A stretch of 64,000 nucleotides of DNA from Anaerolineae bacterium (GTDB lineage Bacteria; Chloroflexota; Anaerolineae; Aggregatilineales; Ch27). Below are positions 49,218 to 57,719 of this stretch, one piece after another; the stretch's first letter is position 1; each line of letters opens with the position of its first letter. Under the pieces are notes generated by a model that worked only from the letters and a program-made list of their open reading frames with translations, did no database searches and was not told the origin of the DNA. A program made the position numbers and the translations under genes. Where the stretch lies: positions 426,944-490,943 of the forward strand of contig JABLXG010000004.1 of NCBI GenBank assembly GCA_013178165.1, given 5' to 3'.

Positions 49218-50519
49218 ATGTCCGATCTACAGCAACGCACTTCGCGCCTGCCGGGGTTCTTCAAGCGGCCGCTGGCCGAGCGTGTGGCGCTGGTCAGCGA
49301 ATGGGCCGGGCTGGACGCTGCCGAACAGGCGATTCTGCTGGGCGCAAGCGGCCTGGGTGCTCCGCAGGCCGACCATATGATCGAGAATGCGGTCGGGGTC
49401 TACGCCCTGCCACTGGGGATTGCAACGAACTTCTTGATCAATGGGCGGGATTACCTGATCCCGATGGCCATTGAGGAGCCATCCGTGGTGGCCGGGGTGA
49501 GCTATGCCGCGCGCCTGATCCGCGATGGCGGCGGCTTTGCGACGAGCAGTGATGAACCGCTCATGATCGGCCAGATTCAGGTGCTGGACGTGCCGGATGT
49601 CTATGTGGCCGCCGGGCAGGTGATCGGCATCAAGGAGGCGCTGCTGGCGGAGGCCAACTGCTGCGATCTGACGATCGTCGGGCTGGGTGGGGGGGCGCGG
49701 GATATTCAGGTGCGCCCGCTGCTGGAAACGCCCGCCGGGCCGATGCTGATCGTGCATCTGATTTATGATGTGCGGGACGCGATGGGCGCCAACACGATCA
49801 ACACCGCCTGCGAACGGCTGGCTCCGCTGATTGAGAAGGCTACCGGTGGGCGGGTGAACCTGCGTATCCTGAGCAATCTGGCTGATCGGCGCACGGCTAC
49901 CGCGGAGTGCACCATCCCGGCGGCAGCGCTGGCGACTGAGACGCTGACCGGCGCAGATGTGGTCCGGGGTGTTTTTGAGGCGTATGCGTTTGCTGCCGCC
50001 GATCCCTACCGCGCTGCCACGCATAACAAGGGCGTGATGAACGGTATGGACGCGGTCTGCATCGCCACCGGCAACGACTGGCGTGCGTTGGAAGCCGGGG
50101 CGCATGCCTATGCCACACGCGGCGGGCGCTACACCAGCCTGACCGAATGGTGGATCGATGCAAGCGGCGATTTGCGCGGTCGGCTGAAGTTGCCGGTAGC
50201 GGTTGGCACGGTTGGCGGGGCAACACGAGTGCATCCCGCGGCGAAGGTGGCCCTGAAGATTCTGGGCGTGAAGGGTTCCCGTGAACTGGCCGAGGTGCTG
50301 GCGGCGGTGGGACTGGCCCAGAATCTGGCAGCGATCCGCGCCCTGGCGACCACCGGTATCCAGGCCGGGCACATGCGCTTACACGCCCGGCAGATGGCCA
50401 TTGCCGCCGGCGCCACCGGCGACCTGATCGGGCGCGTGGTCGAGGCGATGATCGCCGAAGGCGCGATCCGGCTGGATCGTGCCCAGGAACTGGTGCAGGA
50501 ACTGGGGCAAACGCTATGA
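49218..50519 (+). CDS. mvaA: Hydroxymethylglutaryl-CoA reductase, class II
   Basis: 433 residues. It reduces HMG-CoA to mevalonate, the committed step of the mevalonate pathway. Features are the catalytic glutamate in IENAVGVYALPLGIA (Glu56), the substrate segment DRRTATAECTIP, the lysine region THNKGVMNGMDAVCIATGND with the Asp, GTVGGATRVHPAAKVAL, and the terminal histidine in RLHARQMAI. It is of the short soluble class II type, with no membrane anchor. The ATG at 49218 has GAGGGA 7-8 bases upstream. The gene overlaps the NIF3-like gene by four bases (ATGA at 50516), and HMG-CoA synthase follows, so the three genes form one operon. Confidence 0.94.
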   Translation: MSDLQQRTSRLPGFFKRPLAERVALVSEWAGLDAAEQAILLGASGLGAPQADHMIENAVGVYALPLGIATNFLINGRDYLIPMAIEEPSVVAGVSYAARLIRDGGGFATSSDEPLMIGQIQVLDVPDVYVAAGQVIGIKEALLAEANCCDLTIVGLGGGARDIQVRPLLETPAGPMLIVHLIYDVRDAMGANTINTACERLAPLIEKATGGRVNLRILSNLADRRTATAECTIPAAALATETLTGADVVRGVFEAYAFAAADPYRAATHNKGVMNGMDAVCIATGNDWRALEAGAHAYATRGGRYTSLTEWWIDASGDLRGRLKLPVAVGTVGGATRVHPAAKVALKILGVKGSRELAEVLAAVGLAQNLAAIRALATTGIQAGHMRLHARQMAIAAGATGDLIGRVVEAMIAEGAIRLDRAQELVQELGQTL

Positions 50520-50848
50520 GTAGTGAGCGAATCATGATCGTGGTGGGTACACCGCCGGACAGTGTGGAGCGTGTGTTAGAGGCCATCGCCGGTGCAGGCG
50601 GCGGCGTCATCGGTAACTATACCCACTGCGCCTATACCAGCGCGGGGCAGGGACGCTTCAAACCGGGCGCGGCAGCCAACCCGCATATCGGCGAAAAGGA
50701 AAGTATCAACAGTGTGGACGAGGTGCGTATCGAGACGTTTTGCGAGCGCAGGGTGGCCAGGGCGGTGGTGGAGGCTATCCGGCGAGCGCATCCTTACGAG
50801 GAACCAGTGATCTACCTCATTCCCCTGCTGTCTGAGAATGATCTGTAG
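50516..50848 (+). CDS. Small NIF3/YqfO-type domain protein
   Basis: 110 residues. The pattern IMIVVGTPPDSVERVLEAIAGAGGGVIGNYTHCAYTSAGQGRFKPG, NPHIGEKESINSVDEVRIET and AHPYEEPVIYLIPL corresponds to the ~100-residue insert domain of NIF3/YqfO proteins, which also occurs alone in bacteria; HPYEEP is its hallmark. The biochemical role of stand-alone forms is not settled. It is translationally coupled between HMG-CoA reductase (4-base overlap) and HMG-CoA synthase (18 bases), so a role in or around mevalonate synthesis is worth testing. Confidence 0.8.
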   Translation: MSSERIMIVVGTPPDSVERVLEAIAGAGGGVIGNYTHCAYTSAGQGRFKPGAAANPHIGEKESINSVDEVRIETFCERRVARAVVEAIRRAHPYEEPVIYLIPLLSENDL

Positions 50849-50866
50849 AAACGGAGTTGGGACGTG

Positions 50867-51955
50867 ATGGAATCGGGTGAACATCCTCTGAAGAATGGCG
50901 CGACCCTGTTGCGGCCAGCGCGGGCCGTTGGCATTGCTGGCTATGGCGCGTATGTGCCGCGCTACCGGCTGCCGGGCCGCGAGATCGCCCGTGTGTGGAC
51001 GGGCGGGATGGGTGGCTCGCCGGTGCGGGAGAAAGCCGTGCCCGGCCTGGATGAAGATGTGGTGACCATGTCCATCGAAGCGGCGCGTAACGCACTGGCG
51101 CGGGCGGGTATTGATCCGCAGCAACTGCGCGCTGTGTGGGTCGGCTCGGAAAGCCACCCGTATGCTGTCAAGCCGACCAGTACGATTGTGGCGGAAAGCA
51201 TCGGCGCCGTCCCCAATGTGCAAGCTGCCGACTGGGAATTTGCCTGCAAAGCCGGTTCCGAGGCGATCCAGGCGTCGATCGGGCTGGTTGGCAGCAGCAT
51301 GGCAGACTATGCGCTGGCTATTGGCATGGACACGGCGCAGGGCCGCCCCGGCGACGCGCTGGAGTATACGGCGGCGGCGGGCGGTGCGGCCTACATCCTC
51401 GGCCCGGCGGAATCGGCGCTGGCGGTGATCAACGCCACTTACAGCTTCGTGACCGATACGCCCGATTTCTGGCGGCGCGAGGGCGAGATGTACCCCAGCC
51501 ACGGTGACCGTTTTACCGGCGAGCCAGCCTACTTCAAGCATGTGCTGAGCGCGGGAAGAACGCTGATGGATGCGCTGGGCAAGACAGCCAAGGACTACGA
51601 CTATGTCATCCTCCACCAGCCTAACGTGAAATTCCCCCAGCGAGCGGCGGGGATACTGGGCTTCGGCCCGGAGCAATACAAGCCTGGCCTGCTTTCCGGC
51701 GAGATCGGCAACACCTATTCCGGCAGCAGCCTGATCGGGCTGGCGGCCACGCTGGACATCGCCCGGCCCGGTGACCGTATTCTGATGGTCAGCTATGGCA
51801 GCGGCGCGGGGTCGGACGCCTTCGATATCACCGTCACGGAACGGATCACCGAAGCTGTGGCCAAAGCGCCCACCGTGCGGGACTACATCAACCGCCGGAC
51901 GGAGATTGATTACGCGCTCTACGCTCGCTTCCGCGGCAAGATCCGCCTGGAGTAA
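50867..51955 (+). CDS. Hydroxymethylglutaryl-CoA synthase, archaeal type
   Basis: 362 residues. It condenses acetyl-CoA with acetoacetyl-CoA to HMG-CoA. The sequence has [15 protein letters not shown] at the start, the catalytic Glu95 in [14 protein letters not shown], the nucleophile Cys127 in [23 protein letters not shown] and the histidine in [15 protein letters not shown] (about 250). These match the archaeal/thiolase-coupled HMG-CoA synthases rather than the eukaryote/Gram-positive form. In archaea this enzyme forms a complex with acetoacetyl-CoA thiolase through a DUF35 protein; DUF35 parts follow 222 bases later, but no thiolase is in view. The start could be GTG 50864 or ATG 50867. 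Confidence 0.93.
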   Translation: MESGEHPLKNGATLLRPARAVGIAGYGAYVPRYRLPGREIARVWTGGMGGSPVREKAVPGLDEDVVTMSIEAARNALARAGIDPQQLRAVWVGSESHPYAVKPTSTIVAESIGAVPNVQAADWEFACKAGSEAIQASIGLVGSSMADYALAIGMDTAQGRPGDALEYTAAAGGAAYILGPAESALAVINATYSFVTDTPDFWRREGEMYPSHGDRFTGEPAYFKHVLSAGRTLMDALGKTAKDYDYVILHQPNVKFPQRAAGILGFGPEQYKPGLLSGEIGNTYSGSSLIGLAATLDIARPGDRILMVSYGSGAGSDAFDITVTERITEAVAKAPTVRDYINRRTEIDYALYARFRGKIRLE

Positions 51956-52040
51956 ATAGGAGGCAGGGGATACGGCGCTTCTATTGCTGGGACCACGGTG
52001 TGCCGGGTGCCAGGCGCTGCTTTTTGCTGTTTGCCCGCCA

Positions 52041-52104
52041 GCTATCAAAACCTGTGAAAAAGCTCTCAAATCCTAGCCTGATAGCTTTTGAGAGACGTGA
52101 TGCC
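52041..52104 (+). promoter_or_regulatory. Recurrent element copy 3 with nested half-sites, upstream of DUF35 genes
   Basis: GATAGCTTTTGAGAGA (52080-52095) is preceded by GCTATCAAAA (52051-52060, inside the span) and GCTCTCAAA. CTCTCAAA and TTTGAGAG form an 8-bp inverted repeat. TAGCTT lies 18 bases before GATAAT (52106-52111), the same geometry as copy 2. Confidence 0.5.
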
Positions 52105-52176
52105 CGATAATGTGGCCCAGATTGCAACATCGCAGCCCGCGAGGTTTCAGTAGTGCGGGCCAGGAGGAAACGGATT

Positions 52177-52380
52177 ATGCACATTCCACGTCACTGGCGG
52201 TTGAATTCCCAGCGCTATGCGTTGCAGGGCGTGACCTGCCCGCATTGCGCTGCCAACATCTTCCCGCCACGCGAGTACTGCCCTTACTGTGAGAGTCGGA
52301 CTGACGAAGCCAAGCCGTTTGAAAGTCGCGCGCCGCGCGGTGTGGCGACCACTGTTGAATTCGTGCGCGCTGCCCGGTAG
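52177..52380 (+). CDS. DUF35-type zinc ribbon (N-terminal half)
   Basis: 67 residues. It begins with MHIPRHWRLNSQRYALQG, typical of DUF35 proteins, then has a rubredoxin-like ribbon CPHC-x10-CPYC (Cys21, 24, 35, 38). A tail APRGVATTVEFVR resembles the first strand of an OB fold before the TAG. In archaea DUF35 proteins bridge thiolase and HMG-CoA synthase and channel acetoacetyl-CoA. Here ribbon and OB fold are encoded by separate frames; the OB-fold gene starts 13 bases after this stop. AGGAGG lies 9 bases before the ATG, so translation is expected. Confidence 0.75.
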   Translation: MHIPRHWRLNSQRYALQGVTCPHCAANIFPPREYCPYCESRTDEAKPFESRAPRGVATTVEFVRAAR

Positions 52381-52393
52381 GCAGGGGGCCTGA

Positions 52394-52702
52394 ATGGTGC
52401 AGCAAGCTCAACAGTTGCCAGCTGCCGGGGTCAAGCAGCCGTTTACTTCCGGCGGCAAAGGGACCGTGCTTAGCTATACGGTGGTGACCGACGCGCCGGA
52501 AGGCTTTGAGGATCAGGCGCCCTATACGCTGGCGCTGATCAAGCTGGATGACGGGCCGACTGTCCTCGCCCAGCTGACCGATCTCGAAGGGCCTGTCAGT
52601 ATCGGGATGCGGGTTGAAATGGTGACCCGCAAGCTGCGCACTGATGGTCGCAACGGGATCATTGTCTACGGCTACAAATTCCGGCCTCCACTGCGCGGCT
52701 GA
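52394..52702 (+). CDS. DUF35-type OB-fold protein (C-terminal half)
   Basis: 102 residues: PFTSGGKGTVLSYTVVTDAPEGF, APYTLALIKLDDGPTVLAQLTD, IGMRVEMVTRKLRTDGRNGI and the end IVYGYKFRPPL. This is the complete OB-fold half of a DUF35 protein, missing the zinc ribbon that the preceding gene encodes. It is in a different frame from that gene, 13 bases on, with only a weak GGGGG site upstream, so translational coupling is possible. It would complete the thiolase/HMG-CoA synthase bridge. A convergent terminator follows. Confidence 0.78.
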   Translation: MVQQAQQLPAAGVKQPFTSGGKGTVLSYTVVTDAPEGFEDQAPYTLALIKLDDGPTVLAQLTDLEGPVSIGMRVEMVTRKLRTDGRNGIIVYGYKFRPPLRG

Positions 52703-52729
52703 ATTGCTGCGCAAGCCCCAGAACAGATC

Positions 52730-52759
52730 AAGACGCCCGGCGCGAGAACCGGGCGTCTT
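52730..52759. terminator. Bidirectional terminator, 11-bp stem
   Basis: AAGACGCCCGG (52730-52740), loop of 8, CCGGGCGTCTT (52749-52759), followed by CGTTGT. It lies between stops at 52702 and 52774. Confidence 0.7.
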
Positions 52760-52773
52760 CGTTGTCGCGTTCG

Positions 52774-54021
52774 CTAGGCGCTGAAGCGCTTGAGCACGGT
52801 GCGCAGCGTGTCCTCCATCACTTCGTAGGAGAAGTAGCGTTGGCCGATAGCGTAGTTGTGCTCAGCAATTTCTGCCTGCCGGGTTGGGTCGGCCAGCAGG
52901 TCGCGCACCTGGGCAATGACTTCCGGTGTGATGTCGTAATTGAACTCAATGGCGCGGATGCCGGTCGGGCGGATATCGGCGCGGTAGATCGGATAGGTGT
53001 GGACGACGAACGGCTTGCGGAAATACACCATCTCGATCAGGGCGTTGCCAAAGCCCTCGATCACGCTGGGGTAGGTAACCAGATCAGCGTGCGGGTAGAC
53101 ATCCCACAGGCTATAAACCTTGTGGCCGTGCTGGGTCCCCCGGGTATCTCCCACCCATTCGGCGACGAACAGGCAGCGTATCCCGGCGCGGCGGGCCTGC
53201 TCGGCCAGCCATTCGCCATAGCCGCCCGGTTCGTCGCGGGTGTCGCCGGTGATGACCAGTACGGCGCGTGGATCGGCCAGTTTTTCCACCAGCTCAATAG
53301 CTTTCTCAATGGCTTTGCGACGGATCACCCGCGTGGGTTGCAGGATGAGCAGGTCGTCCGGGCTGAGGCCGATGTCCTGGCGGAAGGTTGCGCTGTACTC
53401 ATCCAGTGGCGCGGGCGGATTGGCAAAGTCGAAGACATTGGGCAGGTAGGTCGCCTGGATGCCAGTTCGCGCGCGCAGTTCACGGCGGGCAACGGTGCTG
53501 ATCACCAGATGCTCGATCGGCTCTAGATTGGGTGGAAAAGCGGTGTCCAGCACATCCTGAATGCCATGGGTCATGAAGCGCTCACGTTCCCAGTAAAAGT
53601 CGTGGTGGTGGCAGAGCAAGGGGATGCGCGTCCGGGCTACCAGATCGTGAATGGCTACGCCCAGCGACAGGTTCATGGGGATGGTGCTGCTATTCTGGGA
53701 GATGAGCAGGTCGATCCCGTATTGCTGCACGAAATGGCTTAACTCATCCCTGAGCTGGTCGGCCAGCTCATAGAGTCGGTTGAACAGCGATCGAGGTGGA
53801 TGGGGGGAGCTGAAGGCCTCATCCTGAATGGCCTGTACCTCAGGATGGCGGAAGTGCATTTCTGGGATCAGCCGTCCACGTTCCAGGACAGACTCGTGCA
53901 GCTCACCGGCACAATAGAACGTCTCGTGGCCCAACCGTTGCAAAACAGTTCCCATCTTTTCAGTTTCCAGGCTGACACCGTCCACGCCAGCCAGCCTTGT
54001 TGAGACGAATCCAATGCGCAT
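52774..54021 (-). CDS. Glycosyltransferase, GT-B fold (GT4-like)
   Basis: 415 residues from the ATG at 54021 (MRIGFVSTRLAGVDGVSLETEKM); the frame from 54051 is less likely because its first codons include the ribosome-binding AAGGAA. N-domain features include LLISQNSSTIPMNLSL and PLLCHHHDFYWERERF. The C-domain has LLILQPTRVIRRKAIEKAIELVEKL and the donor-site motif YPSVIEGFGNALIEMVYF (EGFGxxxxE, about 335-345). GT4 enzymes are retaining and use nucleotide sugars. Divergent from a GH13 phosphorylase-type gene, so it may make a glucoside that the phosphorylase degrades (inference). No membrane span. Confidence 0.85.
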   Translation of the reverse strand: MRIGFVSTRLAGVDGVSLETEKMGTVLQRLGHETFYCAGELHESVLERGRLIPEMHFRHPEVQAIQDEAFSSPHPPRSLFNRLYELADQLRDELSHFVQQYGIDLLISQNSSTIPMNLSLGVAIHDLVARTRIPLLCHHHDFYWERERFMTHGIQDVLDTAFPPNLEPIEHLVISTVARRELRARTGIQATYLPNVFDFANPPAPLDEYSATFRQDIGLSPDDLLILQPTRVIRRKAIEKAIELVEKLADPRAVLVITGDTRDEPGGYGEWLAEQARRAGIRCLFVAEWVGDTRGTQHGHKVYSLWDVYPHADLVTYPSVIEGFGNALIEMVYFRKPFVVHTYPIYRADIRPTGIRAIEFNYDITPEVIAQVRDLLADPTRQAEIAEHNYAIGQRYFSYEVMEDTLRTVLKRFSA

Positions 54022-54095
54022 GGGGGTGTTTTCCTTCCATTTAGTAGGCAAAATCAGGGAGTAGCACTGCTCGCTGGTTTTTGCCTGCCGCTCTA

Positions 54096-54104
54096 TGTCA
54101 TAAT
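54096..54104 (+). promoter_or_regulatory. Extended -10 (TGTCATAAT) for the GH13 gene
   Basis: CATAAT (54099-54104) preceded by TGT, 13 bases upstream of the LacI-type palindrome, which would thus cover the transcription start. Confidence 0.4.
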
Positions 54105-54116
54105 GGTACCAGAGTT

Positions 54117-54134
54117 GCCCAAAACGTTTTGGGC
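54117..54134. promoter_or_regulatory. 18-bp perfect palindrome, LacI-family-type operator
   Basis: GCCCAAAACGTTTTGGGC is fully self-complementary with the central AACGTT common to LacI/GalR-family operators. It lies 76 bases before the GH13 ATG and 13 bases after its -10 box. No LacI-type regulator is encoded in the window. Confidence 0.7.
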
Positions 54135-54209
54135 TATCCTCTCCAGACGTGTCCAGCCACCGCTATTGGATGGTATTTGTTTACCTCTCTGCAGGAAGGG
54201 ACTGTATCG

Positions 54210-56009
54210 ATGGCAATTACTCTTGACGATCTGCGCCTGCGCGCCATGGTTCGGTTGAGACTGTTGTATGGCCAGGCCCGGGCGGAGGCGCTATGGCCCC
54301 GGTTAGCGGCGATGCTGGCCGGGTATCAGCCCCGTCCGGCCTGCTGGGCGCCAGCCGGACGCGTTTCCGAACGGGATGCCGTACTGATCACCTATGGGGA
54401 CTTGCTACGGCGAGCGGGCGAGCCACCCTTACGGACACTCCAGGCGATGCTACGGGCATACCTGGCTGATGTCATCAGTGCTGTGCACATCCTGCCGTTT
54501 TACCCCTATTCATCGGATGACGGCTTTTCTGTGATCGACTACCTGCAGGTTGACCCGGCGCTGGGTGACTGGGAGGATGTGCGCCGCATCAACGCCGACT
54601 TCCGGTTGATGTTTGACCTGGTGATTAACCACACCTCAGTCCATAGCGCATGGTTCAAAGGTTTTCTAGCCGGTGAGCTGCCATACCGCGATTTCTTCAT
54701 TACGGTTGATCCGGCGACCGATCTCTCTGCTGTAACCCGTCCGCGCACCACGCCGCTACTGACACCCTTCCAGACGGCCAGGGGTGAACAGTACGTCTGG
54801 ACGACGTTCAGCGCCGACCAGGCGGATCTGAATTTTGCCAGCGAAGAAGTGCTGCTGGCGATGCTGCAGGTGCTTCTAGAATATGTGACGCGCGGCGCGA
54901 ACCTGATCCGCCTGGACGCCATTGCCTACCTGTGGAAGGAAATCGGTACTTCCTGTATTCATCTGCCGCAAACACATGCGGTGGTCAAGCTAATCCGGGA
55001 TGTGTTGGATTATATGGCCCCAGATGTGCTGATCATCACCGAGACCAATGTTCCACACGATGAGAATATCTCTTACTTCGGGGATGGAACGGACGAAGCG
55101 CAACTGGTCTACCAGTTTTCGCTGCCGCCCCTGGTGTTGCATAGCTTTCACACAGGTAGCGCTGTGGCGCTGACACGCTGGGCGCGTACTCTGCGGAAAG
55201 CTTCGGATACCACAACCTTCTTCAATTTTACGGCTTCGCACGATGGCATCGGCGTGCGCCCGGCAACCGGGTTACTGAGTGAGGAGGAGATCGCCGCACT
55301 GTTGGAGTTGACGGTGGCGCGCGGTGGCCAGGTCTCCTACAAAACAAATAGCGATGGCTCCCGCAGTCCATACGAACTGAACGTGACCTATGTGGATGCG
55401 ATCATCGACCCGGCGGAACCGGATCCGGTGCAGCAGGCGCGGCGCTTTGTGGCTTCCCAGGCGATCATGCTGGCCTGTCAGGGTGTGCCCGGCATCTATC
55501 TGCACAGTCTGCTTGGTTCCCGCAACTGGACGGCAGGCGTGGCCCTCACTGGCCGCGCCCGGACGATCAACCGGGAGAAGCTGGACTACGAAACAGTTGA
55601 ACGCGAACTGGCCGATCCGAGGACGTTGCGCCATCAGGTGTTCCACCGCTACTGTGACCTGCTGCGGATCCGGGCCGGGCAGGCGGCCTTTCATCCAAAT
55701 GGGGCGCAGGAGGTGCTTGATCTCAACCCGGCGGTTTTTGCCATCCGTCGCACAGCACCCGACGGTGCAGCGCGGATCGTTGCCCTCCACAATGTCTCCG
55801 GCGCATCCCAGGCGGTTGTGTTACAATCAGCTGATTTGGGTGGTGAAGGCCCGGCGGTGCTGACTGATCTGGTCAGTCGGCGCTCCGTGCACTGGGAACC
55901 AGCCGGTATCCGCCTGACTCTTGATGCCTATCAGGTGATGTGGTTGCGGGTAGAGAGGGAGGGAGCCACGCACCTGGGCCACGCGACGCTTGCCCCAGGC
56001 CCGGCCTGA
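54210..56009 (+). CDS. GH13_18 sucrose/glucosylglycerate phosphorylase-like enzyme
   Basis: 599 residues from the ATG at 54210 (GGAAGGG upstream). A GH13 barrel without an N-terminal starch-binding domain: ISAVHILPFYPYSSDDGFSV, DLVINHTSVHSAWF, the nucleophile Asp in NLIRLDAIAYLWKEIGTSC, the acid/base Glu in ITETNVPHDENI, and FNFTASHDGIG. These are the motifs of the sucrose phosphorylase subfamily, which phosphorolyses alpha-glucosides to glucose 1-phosphate. The substrate (sucrose, sucrose 6-phosphate, glucosylglycerol or glucosylglycerate) cannot be fixed. The operator-like palindrome upstream points to carbohydrate-responsive repression. Cytoplasmic. Confidence 0.87.
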   Translation: MAITLDDLRLRAMVRLRLLYGQARAEALWPRLAAMLAGYQPRPACWAPAGRVSERDAVLITYGDLLRRAGEPPLRTLQAMLRAYLADVISAVHILPFYPYSSDDGFSVIDYLQVDPALGDWEDVRRINADFRLMFDLVINHTSVHSAWFKGFLAGELPYRDFFITVDPATDLSAVTRPRTTPLLTPFQTARGEQYVWTTFSADQADLNFASEEVLLAMLQVLLEYVTRGANLIRLDAIAYLWKEIGTSCIHLPQTHAVVKLIRDVLDYMAPDVLIITETNVPHDENISYFGDGTDEAQLVYQFSLPPLVLHSFHTGSAVALTRWARTLRKASDTTTFFNFTASHDGIGVRPATGLLSEEEIAALLELTVARGGQVSYKTNSDGSRSPYELNVTYVDAIIDPAEPDPVQQARRFVASQAIMLACQGVPGIYLHSLLGSRNWTAGVALTGRARTINREKLDYETVERELADPRTLRHQVFHRYCDLLRIRAGQAAFHPNGAQEVLDLNPAVFAIRRTAPDGAARIVALHNVSGASQAVVLQSADLGGEGPAVLTDLVSRRSVHWEPAGIRLTLDAYQVMWLRVEREGATHLGHATLAPGPA

Positions 56010-56114
56010 TGGTAGACTGTCGCATAACTTCACGGTCGATTTCGTGCGTCTGTGCTCCTGCTGGCGGCAGGAGGGGCGTACTATCAGCCGAGCCGTGTCC
56101 ACGGGAGGCGTTGC

Positions 56115-57056
56115 ATGCATACGGTCCTGCGCTCCTTGCGATTGATGCCGGTGCTGTTAGCTGTGACGCTGGCATTGAGCGGTTGCTTTCAGCCGGGCGG
56201 GGAGGGCATTCCGCCCACGCCCATCGGTGAAGGCCCGATCGTGCCCGCTACGCCAACACCGCTTATCCCCTCGGAGACGCCTGTTTTTCCTCAGGGATTG
56301 CCTACACCAATCGTGCCGACGGCTGAGGTTATTGTGGAAGAGACGCCTGCTCTGGTAGCACCGGCAGACGCCGGCGCGGTCAAGCCGGGGGTCATCGTGG
56401 TGACGGAGACGCCGGTCAGCGCGGCAGCGATGACCGCGACGGCCCTGATCGCCCAGGCGCAGGCGGCCCGCAATACCCAGGTGGCTGCGCAGCAATTCGT
56501 GGTGGCGACAGCTACCTTGCCTGCTCTGGAACCATCCAACCTGCAGGCCGGCGAGATGACGGCCACAGCCATGATCATCGGCGCCACGGAGACAGCGTAC
56601 ATCCGCGAGACGATGACGGCGACAGCCATGGGGGTGTTGCCGCCAGTCACCATGACGCCAATCCCCGGCGCACCGCTCGCCCCGGCGCTGGCGACGTCGG
56701 ATTGTGTCCATGTGGTTCAGCGCGGGCAGAACGTCTACCGGATCGCGCTGCGTTACGGCGTGACCATTGCCGACATCGCACGGGCAAATGGTCTGGCTAA
56801 TTCAGCGGTTGTCCGTGTCGGGCAGGAGCTGGTTATCCCCGGTTGCGGCAACCTGACGCCCACGCCGGGTATCCCCGGCCAGGCGCCGCCGCTGGGCGAA
56901 GGCACCTGCGGGACGCACCTGATCCAGCCGGGCGAGAACCTGTACCGGATCGCCCTGCGTTATGGCGTGACGATGGCTGCTCTACGCAACGCCAACGGCA
57001 TCAGCAACGTGAACGTGATCCGCGCCGGCGACACACTGGTGATCCCCTGCCGGTAA
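56115..57056 (+). CDS. LysM-domain lipoprotein
   Basis: 313 residues. Lipoprotein signal LMPVLLAVTLALSGC with Cys at about 24. A Pro/Thr-rich extended region (about 28-200), including near-repeats with MTATA (three times) that may be O-glycosylated or simply extended. Two LysM domains follow: CVHVVQRGQNVYRIALRYGVTIADIARANGL (about 218) and CGTHLIQPGENLYRIALRYGVTMAALRNANGI (about 275), each with flanking cysteines. LysM binds N-acetylglucosamine in peptidoglycan or chitin, so this is an envelope-anchored wall-binding protein. GGGAGG lies 6 bases before the ATG. Confidence 0.87.
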   Translation: MHTVLRSLRLMPVLLAVTLALSGCFQPGGEGIPPTPIGEGPIVPATPTPLIPSETPVFPQGLPTPIVPTAEVIVEETPALVAPADAGAVKPGVIVVTETPVSAAAMTATALIAQAQAARNTQVAAQQFVVATATLPALEPSNLQAGEMTATAMIIGATETAYIRETMTATAMGVLPPVTMTPIPGAPLAPALATSDCVHVVQRGQNVYRIALRYGVTIADIARANGLANSAVVRVGQELVIPGCGNLTPTPGIPGQAPPLGEGTCGTHLIQPGENLYRIALRYGVTMAALRNANGISNVNVIRAGDTLVIPCR

Positions 57057-57131
57057 CCATTGGCGTCGGCCAACCTCAGGACTTCCGGGGCGACCACGCG
57101 GTCGCCCTCATTATTGTTGAGGCGAATGTCC

Positions 57132-57692
57132 ATGCGCGAGAGTGTGCTGCAAACAGAGACGATTTACGAAGGCCGGGTGGTTAACCTGTATCTGGAAACG
57201 GTGCGCCTGCCCGACGGCACGGAGGCCGTCCGGGAGGTGATTCGGCATGGCGGCGCAGTGGCGATCGTGCCGTTGCACGATAACGGCCAGATCACGCTGG
57301 TGCGGCAGTTTCGGTTGCCAGCAGGCACAACATTACTGGAAATCCCGGCGGGGACACTGGAACCGGGGGAAGATCCGTATGATTGCGCCGTCCGGGAGCT
57401 GCAGGAGGAGGTCGGGCTATTCCCTGGCCGCCTGACGCGCATCGGCGGCATCTTCCTGGCGCCAGGCTACAGCAGCGAATACATCCACCTGTTTGTAGCC
57501 ACCAACCTGCAGCCTTCGACGTTGCAGGGGGATGATGACGAATTTCTGGAAGTGGTGCGGATGCCTTTCGGCGAACTGCTGGAACTGATCGATCGCGGCG
57601 AAATGGAAGACGCCAAGACGATTGCGGCAGTGTTACGGACGGTACGGCTGATTGACCGCGGTGAGTTCGCGCTCCCCGGCCTGTCGCTTTGA
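57132..57692 (+). CDS. NUDIX hydrolase, ADP-ribose pyrophosphatase-like
   Basis: 186 residues. The NUDIX box GTLEPGEDPYDCAVRELQEEVG (about residues 75-96) is complete, with REL-x-EE for metal binding. The N-terminal strands (IYEGRVVNLYLETVRLPDG) and AIVPLHDNGQITLVRQFRLP are typical of ADP-sugar pyrophosphatases. It hydrolyses ADP-ribose or related nucleotide sugars. ATG 57132 was preferred, with GAGG 9 bases upstream; ATG 57126 is possible. A GT gene follows after 27 bases. Confidence 0.9.
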   Translation: MRESVLQTETIYEGRVVNLYLETVRLPDGTEAVREVIRHGGAVAIVPLHDNGQITLVRQFRLPAGTTLLEIPAGTLEPGEDPYDCAVRELQEEVGLFPGRLTRIGGIFLAPGYSSEYIHLFVATNLQPSTLQGDDDEFLEVVRMPFGELLELIDRGEMEDAKTIAAVLRTVRLIDRGEFALPGLSL

Positions 57693-57719
57693 TCAGAGCG
57701 CTGGTGGCAGAGTCATTGT

